Assembly (NCBI GenBank): GCA_900554565.1
Contig: USHX01000011.1
Location: 1-47,029, forward strand
DNA: 47,029 nt
Source: an uncultured Clostridium sp.
GTDB lineage: Bacteria > Bacillota > Clostridia > TANB77 > CAG-508
Direction: 5' to 3'
Shown: one piece after another, positions 9,140-18,169 of the stretch
How positions within the stretch are numbered: the stretch's first letter is position 1
How the letters are laid out: each line of letters starts with the position of its first letter
Notes under the pieces: model-generated
What the model saw: only the letters and a program-made list of their open reading frames with translations
Databases searched by the model: none
What the model was told of the DNA's origin: nothing
Translations under genes and position numbers: made by a program

Positions 9140-9316
9140 ATGAAGAATTTAGACATAAGAAAGGCTATAGAAAGTAATAATTTTAAGTATTGGCAAGTAG
9201 CAAATAAACTAGGAATAACAGATGGCAATTTTAGCAGATTACTTAGATTTGAACTGGAAAGAGTTGAAAAGGAAAAAATATTAAAAGCGATTGAAGATTT
9301 AAAGGAGGAAAGATAA
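9140..9316 (+). CDS. Small helix-turn-helix protein (Cro/CI-like)
   Basis: 58 residues, with WQVANKLGITDGNFSRLLR as a helix-turn-helix. Similar tiny proteins control lysogeny or excision in Gram-positive elements. The ATG at 9140 is chosen because AAAGGAGGTGAG lies directly upstream; an in-frame TTG at 9101 lies inside the operator-like repeats. It ends two bases before the next gene. Confidence 0.7.
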   Translation: MKNLDIRKAIESNNFKYWQVANKLGITDGNFSRLLRFELERVEKEKILKAIEDLKEER

Positions 9317-9318
9317 AA

Positions 9319-9540
9319 ATGGAACAAAAAGAAATTATATACACCAAAAAAGATGTAATAGAAAAATATAAGCCAATGTTTACTGAGTGGTCTCTTTCAA
9401 AATTAATTAGAGAACGAAAAATTAAGTATATAAAGATTGGAAGAAAAATTTTTATTACGAAACAAGCAGTAGATGAATTTATAAAAAAACAGGAAGAAAC
9501 AAATATTATTTTAGGAGAAAGGAGATTACAAATTGTTTAA
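9319..9540 (+). CDS. Excisionase-like winged HTH protein
   Basis: 73 residues: KKDVIEKYKP, then SLSKLIRERKIKYIKIGRK and FITKQAVDEFIKKQ. This is the MerR/excisionase-type DNA-binding fold common in integrative elements, where it directs the integrase to excision. AAAGGAGG sits ahead of the start and the gene is coupled to the HTH gene. Confidence 0.75.
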   Translation: MEQKEIIYTKKDVIEKYKPMFTEWSLSKLIRERKIKYIKIGRKIFITKQAVDEFIKKQEETNIILGERRLQIV

Positions 9541-9549
9541 AATAAAAAA

Positions 9550-9643
9550 TTGTCCTTTCAATTGGTACTTGAAAGAACAATATAATTGAATATAAGGCTA
9601 ACCTATATAAACAATCTCTAAACATATTATATACGATTAGCCT
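9550..9643. repeat. Inverted repeats ahead of the primase gene
   Basis: TTGTCCTTTCAA (9550-9561) faces TTGAAAGAACAA (9569-9580), twelve pairs with one mismatch. AGGCTAA (9595-9601) faces TTAGCCT (9637-9643). They lie just before the replication protein and could be a terminator followed by an origin-like or regulatory site. I cannot decide which. Confidence 0.4.
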
Positions 9644-9685
9644 AAAATATTCAATAAATTTAAAAATATTTTAGGAGGAATAAAA

Positions 9686-12469
9686 TTGAATATATATGAT
9701 GAAATTAGAAGTAAATTAACAAATAAACAAGTAGCAAAATATTATTTAGGTGAACCACAACAACATTCTGGAAATAGTATTGGATATTGTTCGCCATTTA
9801 GAAATGAAAAGCATCCGTCATTCTGGGTAAATGATGAAAAAGGATTTACAGATTTTGCAGCAAAAGAGCATAGCGGTAATATGGTGACATTTGTAATGCA
9901 ATATAAAAATTTACCAACATATTTTGATGCAGCAAAGCAATTGATTAATGACTTTGGATTAAATATAGAGATAAAAGAAAATATGTCTTGCTTTAGTAAA
10001 AATAGAACAAAAGAAAAAATTACTGATTTAGTATTTGATAAAGGTAATAAACCGAAAGATATAAATTGTATGTTTGATATAACAGAATATACAAGCAAGC
10101 CAGATAAGAAAGAGGCGGCATATATAAAAAATCGAATACCCTATCTTGAAATAAAGAAATATTCATTAGATGAAATATTAAATAATATTGTAAAAGGAAA
10201 AACAATAATTCCATCAGGAATAAAGGCGAATGCAAAACAAAATTTTAAAGGACAACAATTATTTTTGGTGGATTTTGATAATACCAAAAATGGAATAAAA
10301 ATAAGTGCAAATGATGAAGAACATACTACAATAGATAAATTATTAAAATATTGCAAAGAAATAAATTTAATACCTACATTTGCATATTATACATTTAGCC
10401 ATAGTGAGGAACAACATAAATTTAGAGTTGGTTATGTTTTAGAAGAACCTATTGTGGATTATAAAATTGCAGAAAAAATTCCTAAAAAATTGTTAGAGAT
10501 ATTTAAAGATTTTAATCCAGATACTTCTAAACAAAATTTAGCAGATTTCTTTTATGGTGGGAAAAGTATAGCATATAAAAGTGATAATTATTATAATCCA
10601 AGGTTATTAGAAGGATATGCATATAATGATGAATTTGAAATATCGGAAGATATATATAAACAATATAATGATTTACTGAGACCAGAAGGATATGAATTTT
10701 CTAGCAGAGGACTTGTACAAAAGATAGTAAGAAAAGATATAATAGAAGATAGAGTAGTGAGTAACTTTATTGCTATCCCAACGAATTTTATAACATACAA
10801 TGATGGAAAAGAAACAAGAACAGAAGTTATTATAAAAACAATTTTAGATACAGGTGAAGAATTACCACAGGTTTCAGTAGATATAAATAATTTTGAAAAT
10901 GTAAATTGGATTGCTAATGGATTGTGGAGTTTTGATCCTAGAATAACTCCTCGTGGAAATACTAAAGAACATTTAAAGTTTACTTCAAAAATATTAAGTA
11001 AATTAGCAACTAAAGAAACAATATATTCACATATGGGATTTAGACAAGTAAACGGTAAATTGCATTACTTATATCATGGTGGAGCAATTGGTGAAAATAA
11101 AAGTATAAAAGTTGATTTAAGTGAATCGGGATTAGAACAATATAAATTTATAGAAGATGAATTAGAACCAAAACAAATTAAAGAATGTGTTGAAACTACA
11201 CTTAGTTTATTGAATGTAGGGAAAGAAACCATTATAGTACCATTATTGGGAACTATTTTCTTAGCACCTTTACAAGAAATATTTAGAGAAATAGGAATAG
11301 CTAATGGTTTTGTAACATGAGTATTGGGAGAAAGTGGAACACAAAAAAGTACATTAGCTGCACTATTATTATCACACTTTGGAGATTTCGAGAGAGATAC
11401 CATTCCATGTGGATTTAAAGATACAGTGAATAGTCTAGAAAAACAAGCTTTTATAGTAAAGGATAGTGTATTGTTAGTTGATGACTATTATCCAAGTCAA
11501 TCTCTACAAGAATCAAGAAAAATGGAAGCGGTAGCAGAAAGTATATTTGGAATGGCAGGAGATAGACAGGGTAGATCAAGGATGAAGCAAAATGGTAAAG
11601 ATATTAGAAATTCATATAGTTCAAGGGGAATATTAATGGCAACAGGAGAAAATTTTCCTAATTTTGCAGAGAGCAGAGTAGCAAGAAGTGTAATTGTTGA
11701 ATTAGAAAAAGATGACTTAAGATTAGATATCCTAACATATTTGCAAAAAAACAAAGATAAATTAAATATCTCTATGAGAGAATATATAAAATGGATAATA
11801 GAAAATTATGATAAAATAAAAGAAAGCATAAAAAATGATTTTTCAAGATATCGAGCAAAATTTAATAGAAATTTTGCACATGCAAGAATACCAGAGAACA
11901 TGGCATCTTTATATATTGGATGTGAAATGCTTTTTGAATTTGCAAAATCTAAAGGTGTTATAGATGAAACTATAATGAACCAATGGAAATTAATTTCTGC
12001 AAATAGCTTACTTAAATTAGCGGAAAAGCAAAGTTTAAGAACATCAGATTCAAAACCAGACAAAATGTTTTTCTATGCTATTCAAGAGCTAATAGCAAGT
12101 GGAGAAGTGTATTTTAAACCATATTTACATGAGGATACAGTATCAAGTAATGGATATGCAACATTTATTGGATGTTATGATAGTACACAAGGAGTATATT
12201 ATTTAATACCAGGGGTAGCTTACAAGACAGTTGTACAATACTATGAAAAACAAAATATTAAATTTCCATTAAATCAGGCAGCATTGTGGACGTATTTAAA
12301 GAAACATGGAGCATTAAAGATAGTAGAAAAAGATAGAAATACAATAAGAAGAAAAATAAACAAAGAAAGCATTGCTGTTATTGCAGTGGCTCAAGAAAAG
12401 ATTAGCGAAGATATGGGGAATAAACCAATGAATGAAAAAGTTGAAGAAATACTAAAAGTAGAACCTTAG
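9686..12469 (+). CDS. Element primase/DUF927-type ATPase with an in-frame TGA
   Basis: One long frame interrupted by a single TGA at 11318-11320. The N-terminus has a DnaG-like zinc-binding start (GYCSPFRNEKHPSFWVND). The region around residues 180-330 resembles an archaeal-eukaryotic-type primase fold (FLVDFDNTKNGIK, AYYTFSHSEEQHKFRVGYV). After the TGA the same frame gives VLGESGTQKSTLAALLLSHF (Walker A) and VLLVDDYYP (Walker B) of a DUF927/VirE-like ATPase, ending at 12469. Together these form the usual primase-helicase of phage-like elements. The residue at the TGA would be Trp in related proteins (GFVT-W-VLGESG), so TGG to TGA is likely. Start is the TTG at 9686 after AGGAGG. It is either a nonsense-inactivated gene or read through. 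Confidence 0.75.
11318..11320 (+). other. In-frame TGA splitting the primase-ATPase gene
   Basis: The codon sits between ACA (Thr) and GTA (Val), four residues before the Walker A loop, with uninterrupted frame on both sides. A TTG at 11324 could restart the ATPase half, but no ribosome-binding site precedes it. Confidence 0.7.
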
Positions 12470-12490
12470 AAAAATCTAAGGTTTTATTTG
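12462..12490 (+). terminator. Terminator after the primase-ATPase gene
   Basis: AACCTTAGA and TCTAAGGTT pair around AAAA and are followed by TTATTTG. The stem includes the stop codon of the ATPase half. Confidence 0.65.
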
Positions 12491-12616
12491 TTTTATATAG
12501 ATTAAGTTTGAAGGAAGTAGTATAATCCAAGTGAAAAGTTAAGCGGTACATAAAAAATATTGAAAAATAAAGTGTTCAAAATTAATATACCGAAATGTAC
12601 AATAAAAGGAGGAATT

Positions 12617-12868
12617 ATGAGTAAATATATATTTCTAACAAATGAAGGATATACATATCAGCCAAATTCAGAGAGTGTAGAACCAGATTGTGAGAATTCT
12701 CAGTTAATTGGAATTACAGAAGGTAGTAATCAAGAAGATGCATTTAACAATTTATTAAAAGAAAGAGAATATTTGAAAAAATTTAATTTTGATGAAGTGT
12801 ATTGTTACAAATTAGATGACAATTATCAAGAGAGTAAAAAGTGTTTTTATATAAAGGAGAAAAAGTGA
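12617..12868 (+). CDS. Small acidic protein, HicB-like fold possible
   Basis: 83 residues starting MSKYIFLTNEGYTYQPNSES. The pattern of an initial strand, then QLIGITEGSNQEDAFNNLLK and a C-terminal strand YCYKLDD, is reminiscent of small HicB-like or phage-element proteins, but I do not assign a family. The ATG at 12617 follows AAAGGAGGAA; the upstream in-frame start at 12560 lacks a site. Its TGA overlaps the next ATG (ATGA), so the two are coupled. Confidence 0.55.
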   Translation: MSKYIFLTNEGYTYQPNSESVEPDCENSQLIGITEGSNQEDAFNNLLKEREYLKKFNFDEVYCYKLDDNYQESKKCFYIKEKK

Positions 12869-13272
12869 TGGTGTATAAAATAGTGAAAAAGTATGGATTT
12901 ATAATTAGATATATTGTATGTGCTGTGACCATTGAAAGCTTAGAAGTAACAGACAGTTACATATTAAATTTATTAGTTATATCTCCAATAATATCGGAAT
13001 TATTATGGATGATATCTTTTTATACTTCAAAAATAGTAATATATCGTAAATTAGAAATAGATAACTCTACTATAGGTAGCGTAGGATATACAGTTGCATA
13101 TATTTTATATGCCGTAATATTATTTGGAGTATTATTACTACTTACAAAGTCTAAAGTCATACCAATAATTACTGGTTTTGATTTGAAATTATTTAATTTA
13201 ATAACTAATTATTTTACTAATATTATAATAGATTTTACAAATAGGATAGTAGAGAACTTAAATACAATCTAG
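12868..13272 (+). CDS. Small integral membrane protein, unknown
   Basis: 134 residues with three to four hydrophobic segments: IIRYIVCAVTI, LNLLVISPIISELLWMISF, VAYILYAVILFGVLLLL and an amphipathic C-terminus FNLITNYFTNIIIDF. No catalytic motif is seen. The start at 12868 overlaps the preceding stop and has AAAGGAG at good distance. It is the last gene of the element-borne run before the Hachiman-like pair; a membrane role in phage or element biology is only a guess. Confidence 0.55.
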   Translation: MVYKIVKKYGFIIRYIVCAVTIESLEVTDSYILNLLVISPIISELLWMISFYTSKIVIYRKLEIDNSTIGSVGYTVAYILYAVILFGVLLLLTKSKVIPIITGFDLKLFNLITNYFTNIIIDFTNRIVENLNTI

Positions 13273-13294
13273 AAAGACTAGGTTGTATTTTTTG
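13261..13294 (+). terminator. Strong terminator overlapping the membrane-protein stop
   Basis: AATACAATCTAG (13261-13272) and CTAGGTTGTATT (13278-13289) form twelve pairs with one wobble, followed by TTTTTG. The stop codon lies inside the stem. Confidence 0.8.
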
Positions 13295-13328
13295 TCGAAA
13301 TTTATATTTTTCTACAAGTTTCGACAAA
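13291..13328. promoter_or_regulatory. Inverted TTTGTCGAAA boxes upstream of the Hachiman-like operon
   Basis: TTTGTCGAAA (13291-13300) and TTTCGACAAA (13319-13328) are perfect inverses. Each contains TGTCGAA, the Spo0A-box consensus. A TATAAT at 13349-13354 follows, with no good -35 hexamer; the right-hand box sits roughly where a -35 would be. That layout suggests an activator- or repressor-controlled promoter. Spo0A itself is an inference. Confidence 0.5.
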
Positions 13329-13380
13329 TTATATTAATTAATATATGTTATAATTTAAAAAATATATAGTGGAGAAAAAT

Positions 13381-14304
13381 ATGGAGAAAATATATCATAA
13401 TAGTTTGTTAAAAAAAGAAACAGAATTATTAGAATCAAAAAAAGTAATTTCAAAATTAAATATAAAAGATGAAGAAGCGGAAGGTTATGATAATTTCGTC
13501 AAAAATTTTATTGACTTAAAAACATTTCCGTATATCAATACTGAATATGCAAATATAATTGAAGATGAATTTGAAGACTTAGAAAAAGTAGAAAAACTTC
13601 AAATAATAGGACATATAGAATCACTAATAAAAGATTTTGATGATGCAATAATAAATTATATAAACAAAAATGAAATAGATGTAATAAGAGATAAGTTTTT
13701 TTATGAGGGATGGGTTGAGGAGAAAAAAGATGAAATAATAAGTACTGTCAGAGGTGGAGAATATGCAGAAATGTTATTAAACCAAATTTTAATAAATAAT
13801 GGCTTTATGAAAGTAATATCCAAGTTAAGTCAGCAGTGGGGAAGATTAAGCCCAACAGGAATTGATATTGTATATGCTAATTTAGAAGAGAAAAAACTAG
13901 TATTAATGGAATCAAAATTTTATAAAAAGTATAATGATGCATTAAAATCGGTCGATAAAGATTTGAAAGACATAATTGATGGAACAAAATTAGACAATGA
14001 ATTATTAGAATGGAAAAAAAGATTAAAACAAATGCCTGAAGAAATTCAAACATGGTATATTGACATGATAGATTCAAATAAAAATAATAAAGAAGGATTA
14101 TTAGAATATTTTGAAGAGATAAATGTAATAGGTTTTGTTATGGCTAATAAAGACAAAAACTATAATAGAAACTTTGAAGAATATAAGCATGAATATAAAA
14201 ATAATTCATACAAGGTATTACTTATTTCAGTTCCAATCATATCAAAAGATAAATTTATATCAAGTTGTTTAACAAGACTTGATGAAATAAAAGGAGAAAT
14301 ATAA
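13381..14304 (+). CDS. hamA: HamA-like nuclease (Hachiman defence, DUF1837)
   Basis: 307 residues. The C-terminal half carries the HamA/DUF1837 pattern RGGEYAEMLLNQIL (E128), PTGIDIVYA (D162) and LVLMESKFYKK (E177-x-K179), which form a PD-(D/E)xK-type active site, followed by ALKSVDKDLKDI. In Hachiman systems this protein is held by the helicase HamB and degrades DNA when phage infection is sensed. The ATG at 13381 is chosen because GGAG lies six bases upstream. Its stop is directly adjacent to the helicase start. Assignment rests on motif order and gene pairing. Confidence 0.75.
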   Translation: MEKIYHNSLLKKETELLESKKVISKLNIKDEEAEGYDNFVKNFIDLKTFPYINTEYANIIEDEFEDLEKVEKLQIIGHIESLIKDFDDAIINYINKNEIDVIRDKFFYEGWVEEKKDEIISTVRGGEYAEMLLNQILINNGFMKVISKLSQQWGRLSPTGIDIVYANLEEKKLVLMESKFYKKYNDALKSVDKDLKDIIDGTKLDNELLEWKKRLKQMPEEIQTWYIDMIDSNKNNKEGLLEYFEEINVIGFVMANKDKNYNRNFEEYKHEYKNNSYKVLLISVPIISKDKFISSCLTRLDEIKGEI

Positions 14305-16422
14305 ATGAAAAAAATAGGAGATCCATTATTATATAAAATAGAAAATAATAAAGAATTAGTAAAAGATAAAAATTTTGCACTTTTACTTGCAGCATCATTG
14401 CAGACATATTATATAAGCAAACAAGTTGAAGTTGCAGAAACTGAAATACTAAAAATTATAGGAAAGTCAAAAGTAAATCCTAATATTACATTGATGCCTC
14501 TACAATTAAAATTTTTAAGAAAGATGAAAGATACTAAAAAATTAATAATAAGCGCACCAACAAGTTTTGGAAAAACTTTTTTAACTATGGAACATATTAG
14601 AAGAAATACTGAAAATTACAACACAATATTTTATATAGTTCATACAAATTCACTGAAAGATGAATTAGTAGAAAAATTTAATAAAAATTTGAGTGAATAT
14701 GAAATTTTAGAAAATATTGATGAAACAGAGGATGTACAAAAAGAACTGAAGAAAAGAATATATGTATTAGTATCTGACGGGCAAAGTTTATATAATTATA
14801 AAAATGATATAGATTTACTAGTGGTTGATGAAGCATACAATTTGAATAATAAACAGTCAAATGAAAGATATTATTGTATAATGCAATCCTATTATGCATT
14901 ATTAAAAAATGCAAAAAAAATTTTTTTATTAGGACCTTTTATATCTGATAAAGAGGGAAATGAATCAAGGGAGTTTGAACTTATAAAAACAAGCTTTTCA
15001 CCAGTAGGAACAAGAATTCAAAATATGAGAGAAGGAGAGAGTGCGGAAAAATTATTTATAGAAAAAATAAATAAAAATGAAAATACAATAGGGTATTTTA
15101 ATTCAAAACAAGATATTTATGAGTATTTAAATAAGATATTACAAAATAATGAATTGCAAGATAAATATTTTAACGATCCAATAATAAACATGATGGAAAG
15201 AGAATTTCCTTCATATTGGTTGTTACCTAAAATAATGAAAAAGGGGATAGGTGTTTATCATTCTGCATTCCCAAAGTACATAAACATATATAATATGAAT
15301 AAATTTAATAGCAATGAGTACAAGGGCCTGTTGACAACATCCGCTATATTAGAGGGAGTAAATACTGCTGCAAGAAATCTTATAATTTTTAAAACTATGG
15401 ATGGAACTCGTCCATTAACTCCATTTAGATTCTTTAACTTATGTGGAAGAGTTGGAAGATTAGGAGAAGAGATAATAGGAGATGTGTATAATTTTGGAGA
15501 ATCTTATGATGAAAAATATAAAGAAAGAGAGCAAAAATTAATTATAGGCTCAGAAAAATTCGAAGATGAATATGAAGAATTTGATGATAATGTATTAAAA
15601 GATAAAAGACAAGTAGATTCTGAAGTTAAGAAGAAAATAAACGAAATTTATAAACAGTTAAATATTGATTTTGATAAAGAGTATCCATCTCTATCGTTTT
15701 TTTCTAACGGAAGCAAAGGAATGTTATTAAGCTTAGAAAAATATATAAAATTTAAAGTACAGTTTAAGGAATTTTTAAACTCAAAGGATTCTAAAAATAA
15801 AGACAAAAAAACCATTAATAAAAATAAAATTTTAGATTTTATTTATGATAATTACATAAAAGAAATAAAGAAGAATTATAGACCAAATGCAAATTGTGGA
15901 TTTTTCGCCAGAAAAGTTTTAGAAGTTGTTTTAAGAAGTGAATATAAAGGAATAGATTTAAGTATTAAGAAAGTAATGGTTACAATCGAACAAGAAGTTG
16001 AAAAATTCAAAGAACTAACTATAACTCAAAAAAATCAATATGTAATAGAACTTATGAGATTAGTTTATGATTATATACCACATGATTTTTATAATGCAAC
16101 ATATTTATTAACAACATTCATTGAAAATGACACATATTTTACAGAAGAGGAAAAACAAAATTATAAAAAATATTTTTATAATAGAGTGCAACTATACTTG
16201 GCAGGAGGAGAAGAAGAGTATAAGAAAACAGTTAAATTGTTAAGAGATATTGGAATGATGCCATCAATGATAAAAGAAATTATAAAAGAAATAAAAAATG
16301 ATAATTTAAATGATTCTATATCTAGAAAAGAAATAATAATATATATAAAAGAAAAAATAAGAAATCGAAAAATAAAATTTAGTAGTGAAGAACAAGTTGT
16401 TTGGAATTTAATTTTAGGGTAG
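14305..16422 (+). CDS. hamB: HamB-like superfamily 2 helicase (Hachiman defence)
   Basis: 705 residues. MPLQLKFL near residue 65 acts as a Q-like motif, SAPTSFGKTF at 83-92 is Walker A, and VVDEAY at 173-178 is a DEAH-type motif II. GLLTTSAILEGVNTAARN and RFFNLCGRVGRLGEE carry the second RecA-like domain motifs. SAPTSFGK and a helicase of this size next to a HamA-like nuclease are characteristic of Hachiman. A long helical C-terminal region has no recognised domain. The gene is fused in transcription to hamA with no intergenic bases. Confidence 0.8.
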   Translation: MKKIGDPLLYKIENNKELVKDKNFALLLAASLQTYYISKQVEVAETEILKIIGKSKVNPNITLMPLQLKFLRKMKDTKKLIISAPTSFGKTFLTMEHIRRNTENYNTIFYIVHTNSLKDELVEKFNKNLSEYEILENIDETEDVQKELKKRIYVLVSDGQSLYNYKNDIDLLVVDEAYNLNNKQSNERYYCIMQSYYALLKNAKKIFLLGPFISDKEGNESREFELIKTSFSPVGTRIQNMREGESAEKLFIEKINKNENTIGYFNSKQDIYEYLNKILQNNELQDKYFNDPIINMMEREFPSYWLLPKIMKKGIGVYHSAFPKYINIYNMNKFNSNEYKGLLTTSAILEGVNTAARNLIIFKTMDGTRPLTPFRFFNLCGRVGRLGEEIIGDVYNFGESYDEKYKEREQKLIIGSEKFEDEYEEFDDNVLKDKRQVDSEVKKKINEIYKQLNIDFDKEYPSLSFFSNGSKGMLLSLEKYIKFKVQFKEFLNSKDSKNKDKKTINKNKILDFIYDNYIKEIKKNYRPNANCGFFARKVLEVVLRSEYKGIDLSIKKVMVTIEQEVEKFKELTITQKNQYVIELMRLVYDYIPHDFYNATYLLTTFIENDTYFTEEEKQNYKKYFYNRVQLYLAGGEEEYKKTVKLLRDIGMMPSMIKEIIKEIKNDNLNDSISRKEIIIYIKEKIRNRKIKFSSEEQVVWNLILG

Positions 16423-16424
16423 TA

Positions 16425-16453
16425 AAGGGATAAGAAAAGCTTATCCTTTTTTC
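16425..16453 (+). terminator. Terminator after the Hachiman-like operon
   Basis: AAGGGATAAG and CTTATCCTT pair (one bulged G) around AAAAG and are followed by TTTTTTC. Confidence 0.75.
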
Positions 16454-16735
16454 TGGTTTCTTTGTCACACCTTGGTCACACTCTCCACAAAAACGCCCAA
16501 ATTCAAACACAAACTAACACAAACAAAGTATCACCAATTTCATCGATTAACTTACTCTAACAAAACATAACACAATTACACCAAACTCAACAATACCAGC
16601 ACTTACGGGCTCATAACCCGAAGGCCAGAATAAAGATACGAAAAATTTCTAAATGCCGTTATCCTGCTCAAAGGCATAAATTCCTTGAACAAATTCTTTA
16701 ACATATGATATAATACGAAAAAAAGGAGGAATTTT
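16454..16735. other. Gap with a tRNA-Met anticodon-arm fragment (possible attachment end)
   Basis: The stretch is rich in CACA and ACAC, unlike the surrounding A/T-rich DNA, with GTCACACCTTGGTCACAC near 16464. At 16606-16620, CGGGCTCATAACCCG forms a four-pair stem with a seven-base loop containing CAT, the form of an initiator tRNA-Met anticodon arm. The rest of a tRNA is absent. Such a piece is what remains where an element has recombined in a tRNA gene. AAGGAGG before the next gene lies at its end. Confidence 0.4.
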
Positions 16736-17716
16736 ATGTGTACAGCTGTAACATACAAAACTAAAGACTTTTACTTTGGAAGAACACTAGACTATGAATA
16801 CTCATATAAAGAAGAAATAACAATAACACCAAGAAATTACAATTTCAAATTCAGAAACAAAAACAACAAAAACAAGCACTATGCCATAATAGGCATGGCA
16901 TACATATCAGACGACTATCCACTATATTATGACGCAGTAAACGAAAAAGGGCTAGGAATTGCAGGGCTAAACTTTGTTGGAAATGCATGTTATTATGATG
17001 TAAAACCTGATAAAGATAATATAGCGCAATTTGAATTTATTCCATGGATACTTAGTCAATGTGCGAATATAAGTGAAGTAAGAAAATTGTTAAAAAATAT
17101 AAACATAACAAATATTAAATTTAATTCTCAATTACCATTAGCACAATTACATTGGTTGATTTCTGATGAAAATGAATCTATAACAGTTGAAGCCATTAAA
17201 GATGGAATACATGTATATGAAAATCCTGTTGGAGTGTTAACTAACAATCCTAGGTTTGATAAACAACTATTTGAATTAAACAAGTACATGCACTTATCAC
17301 CAAAAAATCCACAAAACAATTTTTCAAAAGATTTAAATTTAGAATATTATAGCAGAGGGATGGGAGGCATAGGACTTCCAGGAGATTTATCTTCACAATC
17401 AAGATTTATCAGGGCATCTTTTGTAAAAATGAATTCAGTTTCAGGTGAAAGTGAAAGAGAAAGTGTAAGTCAATTCTTTCATATATTAAACTCTGTTGAT
17501 CAACCAAGAGGATGCTGTGAGTTAGATGACGGAAAATATGAAATAACAATATATACATCTTGTTGTAATGCTACAAAAGGAATTTATTATTATACAACAT
17601 ATAATAATCATCAAATTACTGCAGTAGATATTCACGAAGAAAACCTAGATAGTGATAAACTTATTAGTTATAAATTAATTGATAATGGCGAAGTAAGAAT
17701 GCAAAATAAAAAATAG
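16736..17716 (+). CDS. bsh: Choloylglycine hydrolase (bile salt hydrolase family)
   Basis: An Ntn-hydrolase that cleaves the amide bond of conjugated bile salts (or penicillin V in sister enzymes). The mature N-terminal nucleophile Cys2 is present (M-C-T-A-V). GRTLDYE supplies the conserved Arg and Asp, GLGIAGLNF the substrate loop, VLTNNPRFD the active-site Asn and SQSRFIRA the second Arg. 326 residues is the normal length. The set favours bile salt hydrolase but does not exclude penicillin acylase. The enzyme is cytoplasmic. It shares its orientation with the next gene, 11 bases downstream, so they may be co-transcribed. It points to an intestinal habitat. Confidence 0.9.
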   Translation: MCTAVTYKTKDFYFGRTLDYEYSYKEEITITPRNYNFKFRNKNNKNKHYAIIGMAYISDDYPLYYDAVNEKGLGIAGLNFVGNACYYDVKPDKDNIAQFEFIPWILSQCANISEVRKLLKNINITNIKFNSQLPLAQLHWLISDENESITVEAIKDGIHVYENPVGVLTNNPRFDKQLFELNKYMHLSPKNPQNNFSKDLNLEYYSRGMGGIGLPGDLSSQSRFIRASFVKMNSVSGESERESVSQFFHILNSVDQPRGCCELDDGKYEITIYTSCCNATKGIYYYTTYNNHQITAVDIHEENLDSDKLISYKLIDNGEVRMQNKK

Positions 17717-17727
17717 GAGGGGATATT

Positions 17728-18117
17728 ATGCCAAACATATCAACAGGAATAAACCTAGATTCAAACTTTTTTAACCTAAAAGCAATAGAAGAAAAAGAAG
17801 TAAGACCAGAAATCGAAAAACTATTAGTAGAAAACGAAAAAATAATGTGTGCATTCAAAACAATCAGAGACCAAGTAATATTCACAAACAGCAGAATCTT
17901 TGTCATAAACGTAAAAGGAGTCACAGGTAAAAAAATCGCATACTTTTCATATCCATATTCAAAAATACAATATTACGGAATTGAAACAGCAGGATTCATG
18001 GATATAGACAGCGAATTAATAATCACATTTAGCAATGGGCACATACTACAATTTGATTTCAAATCAAATGTAGACATAAGAATGATAAATTCGTTAATAT
18101 CTAAATATGTACTATAA
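17728..18117 (+). CDS. Bacterial PH-domain protein (bPH_1/DUF1696)
   Basis: 129 residues forming a single bacterial pleckstrin-homology-like domain: VENEKIMCAFKTIRDQVIFT, then NSRIFVINVKGVTGKK, IAYFSYPYSKIQYYGIETAG and ELIITFSNGHILQFDFK. The family forms ring-shaped oligomers; its cellular role is poorly known. GGAGGGG lies upstream of the ATG. There is no signal peptide. Confidence 0.85.
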   Translation: MPNISTGINLDSNFFNLKAIEEKEVRPEIEKLLVENEKIMCAFKTIRDQVIFTNSRIFVINVKGVTGKKIAYFSYPYSKIQYYGIETAGFMDIDSELIITFSNGHILQFDFKSNVDIRMINSLISKYVL

Positions 18118-18169
18118 TGCAACTGGAATAATCAAAAAAGCATAAAATAAAAAGAAAAGGGGAAAGAGT

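Noticed and set aside
9686..12469. Genetic code with TGA read as tryptophan
   Set aside because: TGA ends topA, the SDR gene, the small protein at 12617 and the methylase at 4097 at the expected C-termini, so it is a normal stop in this genome.
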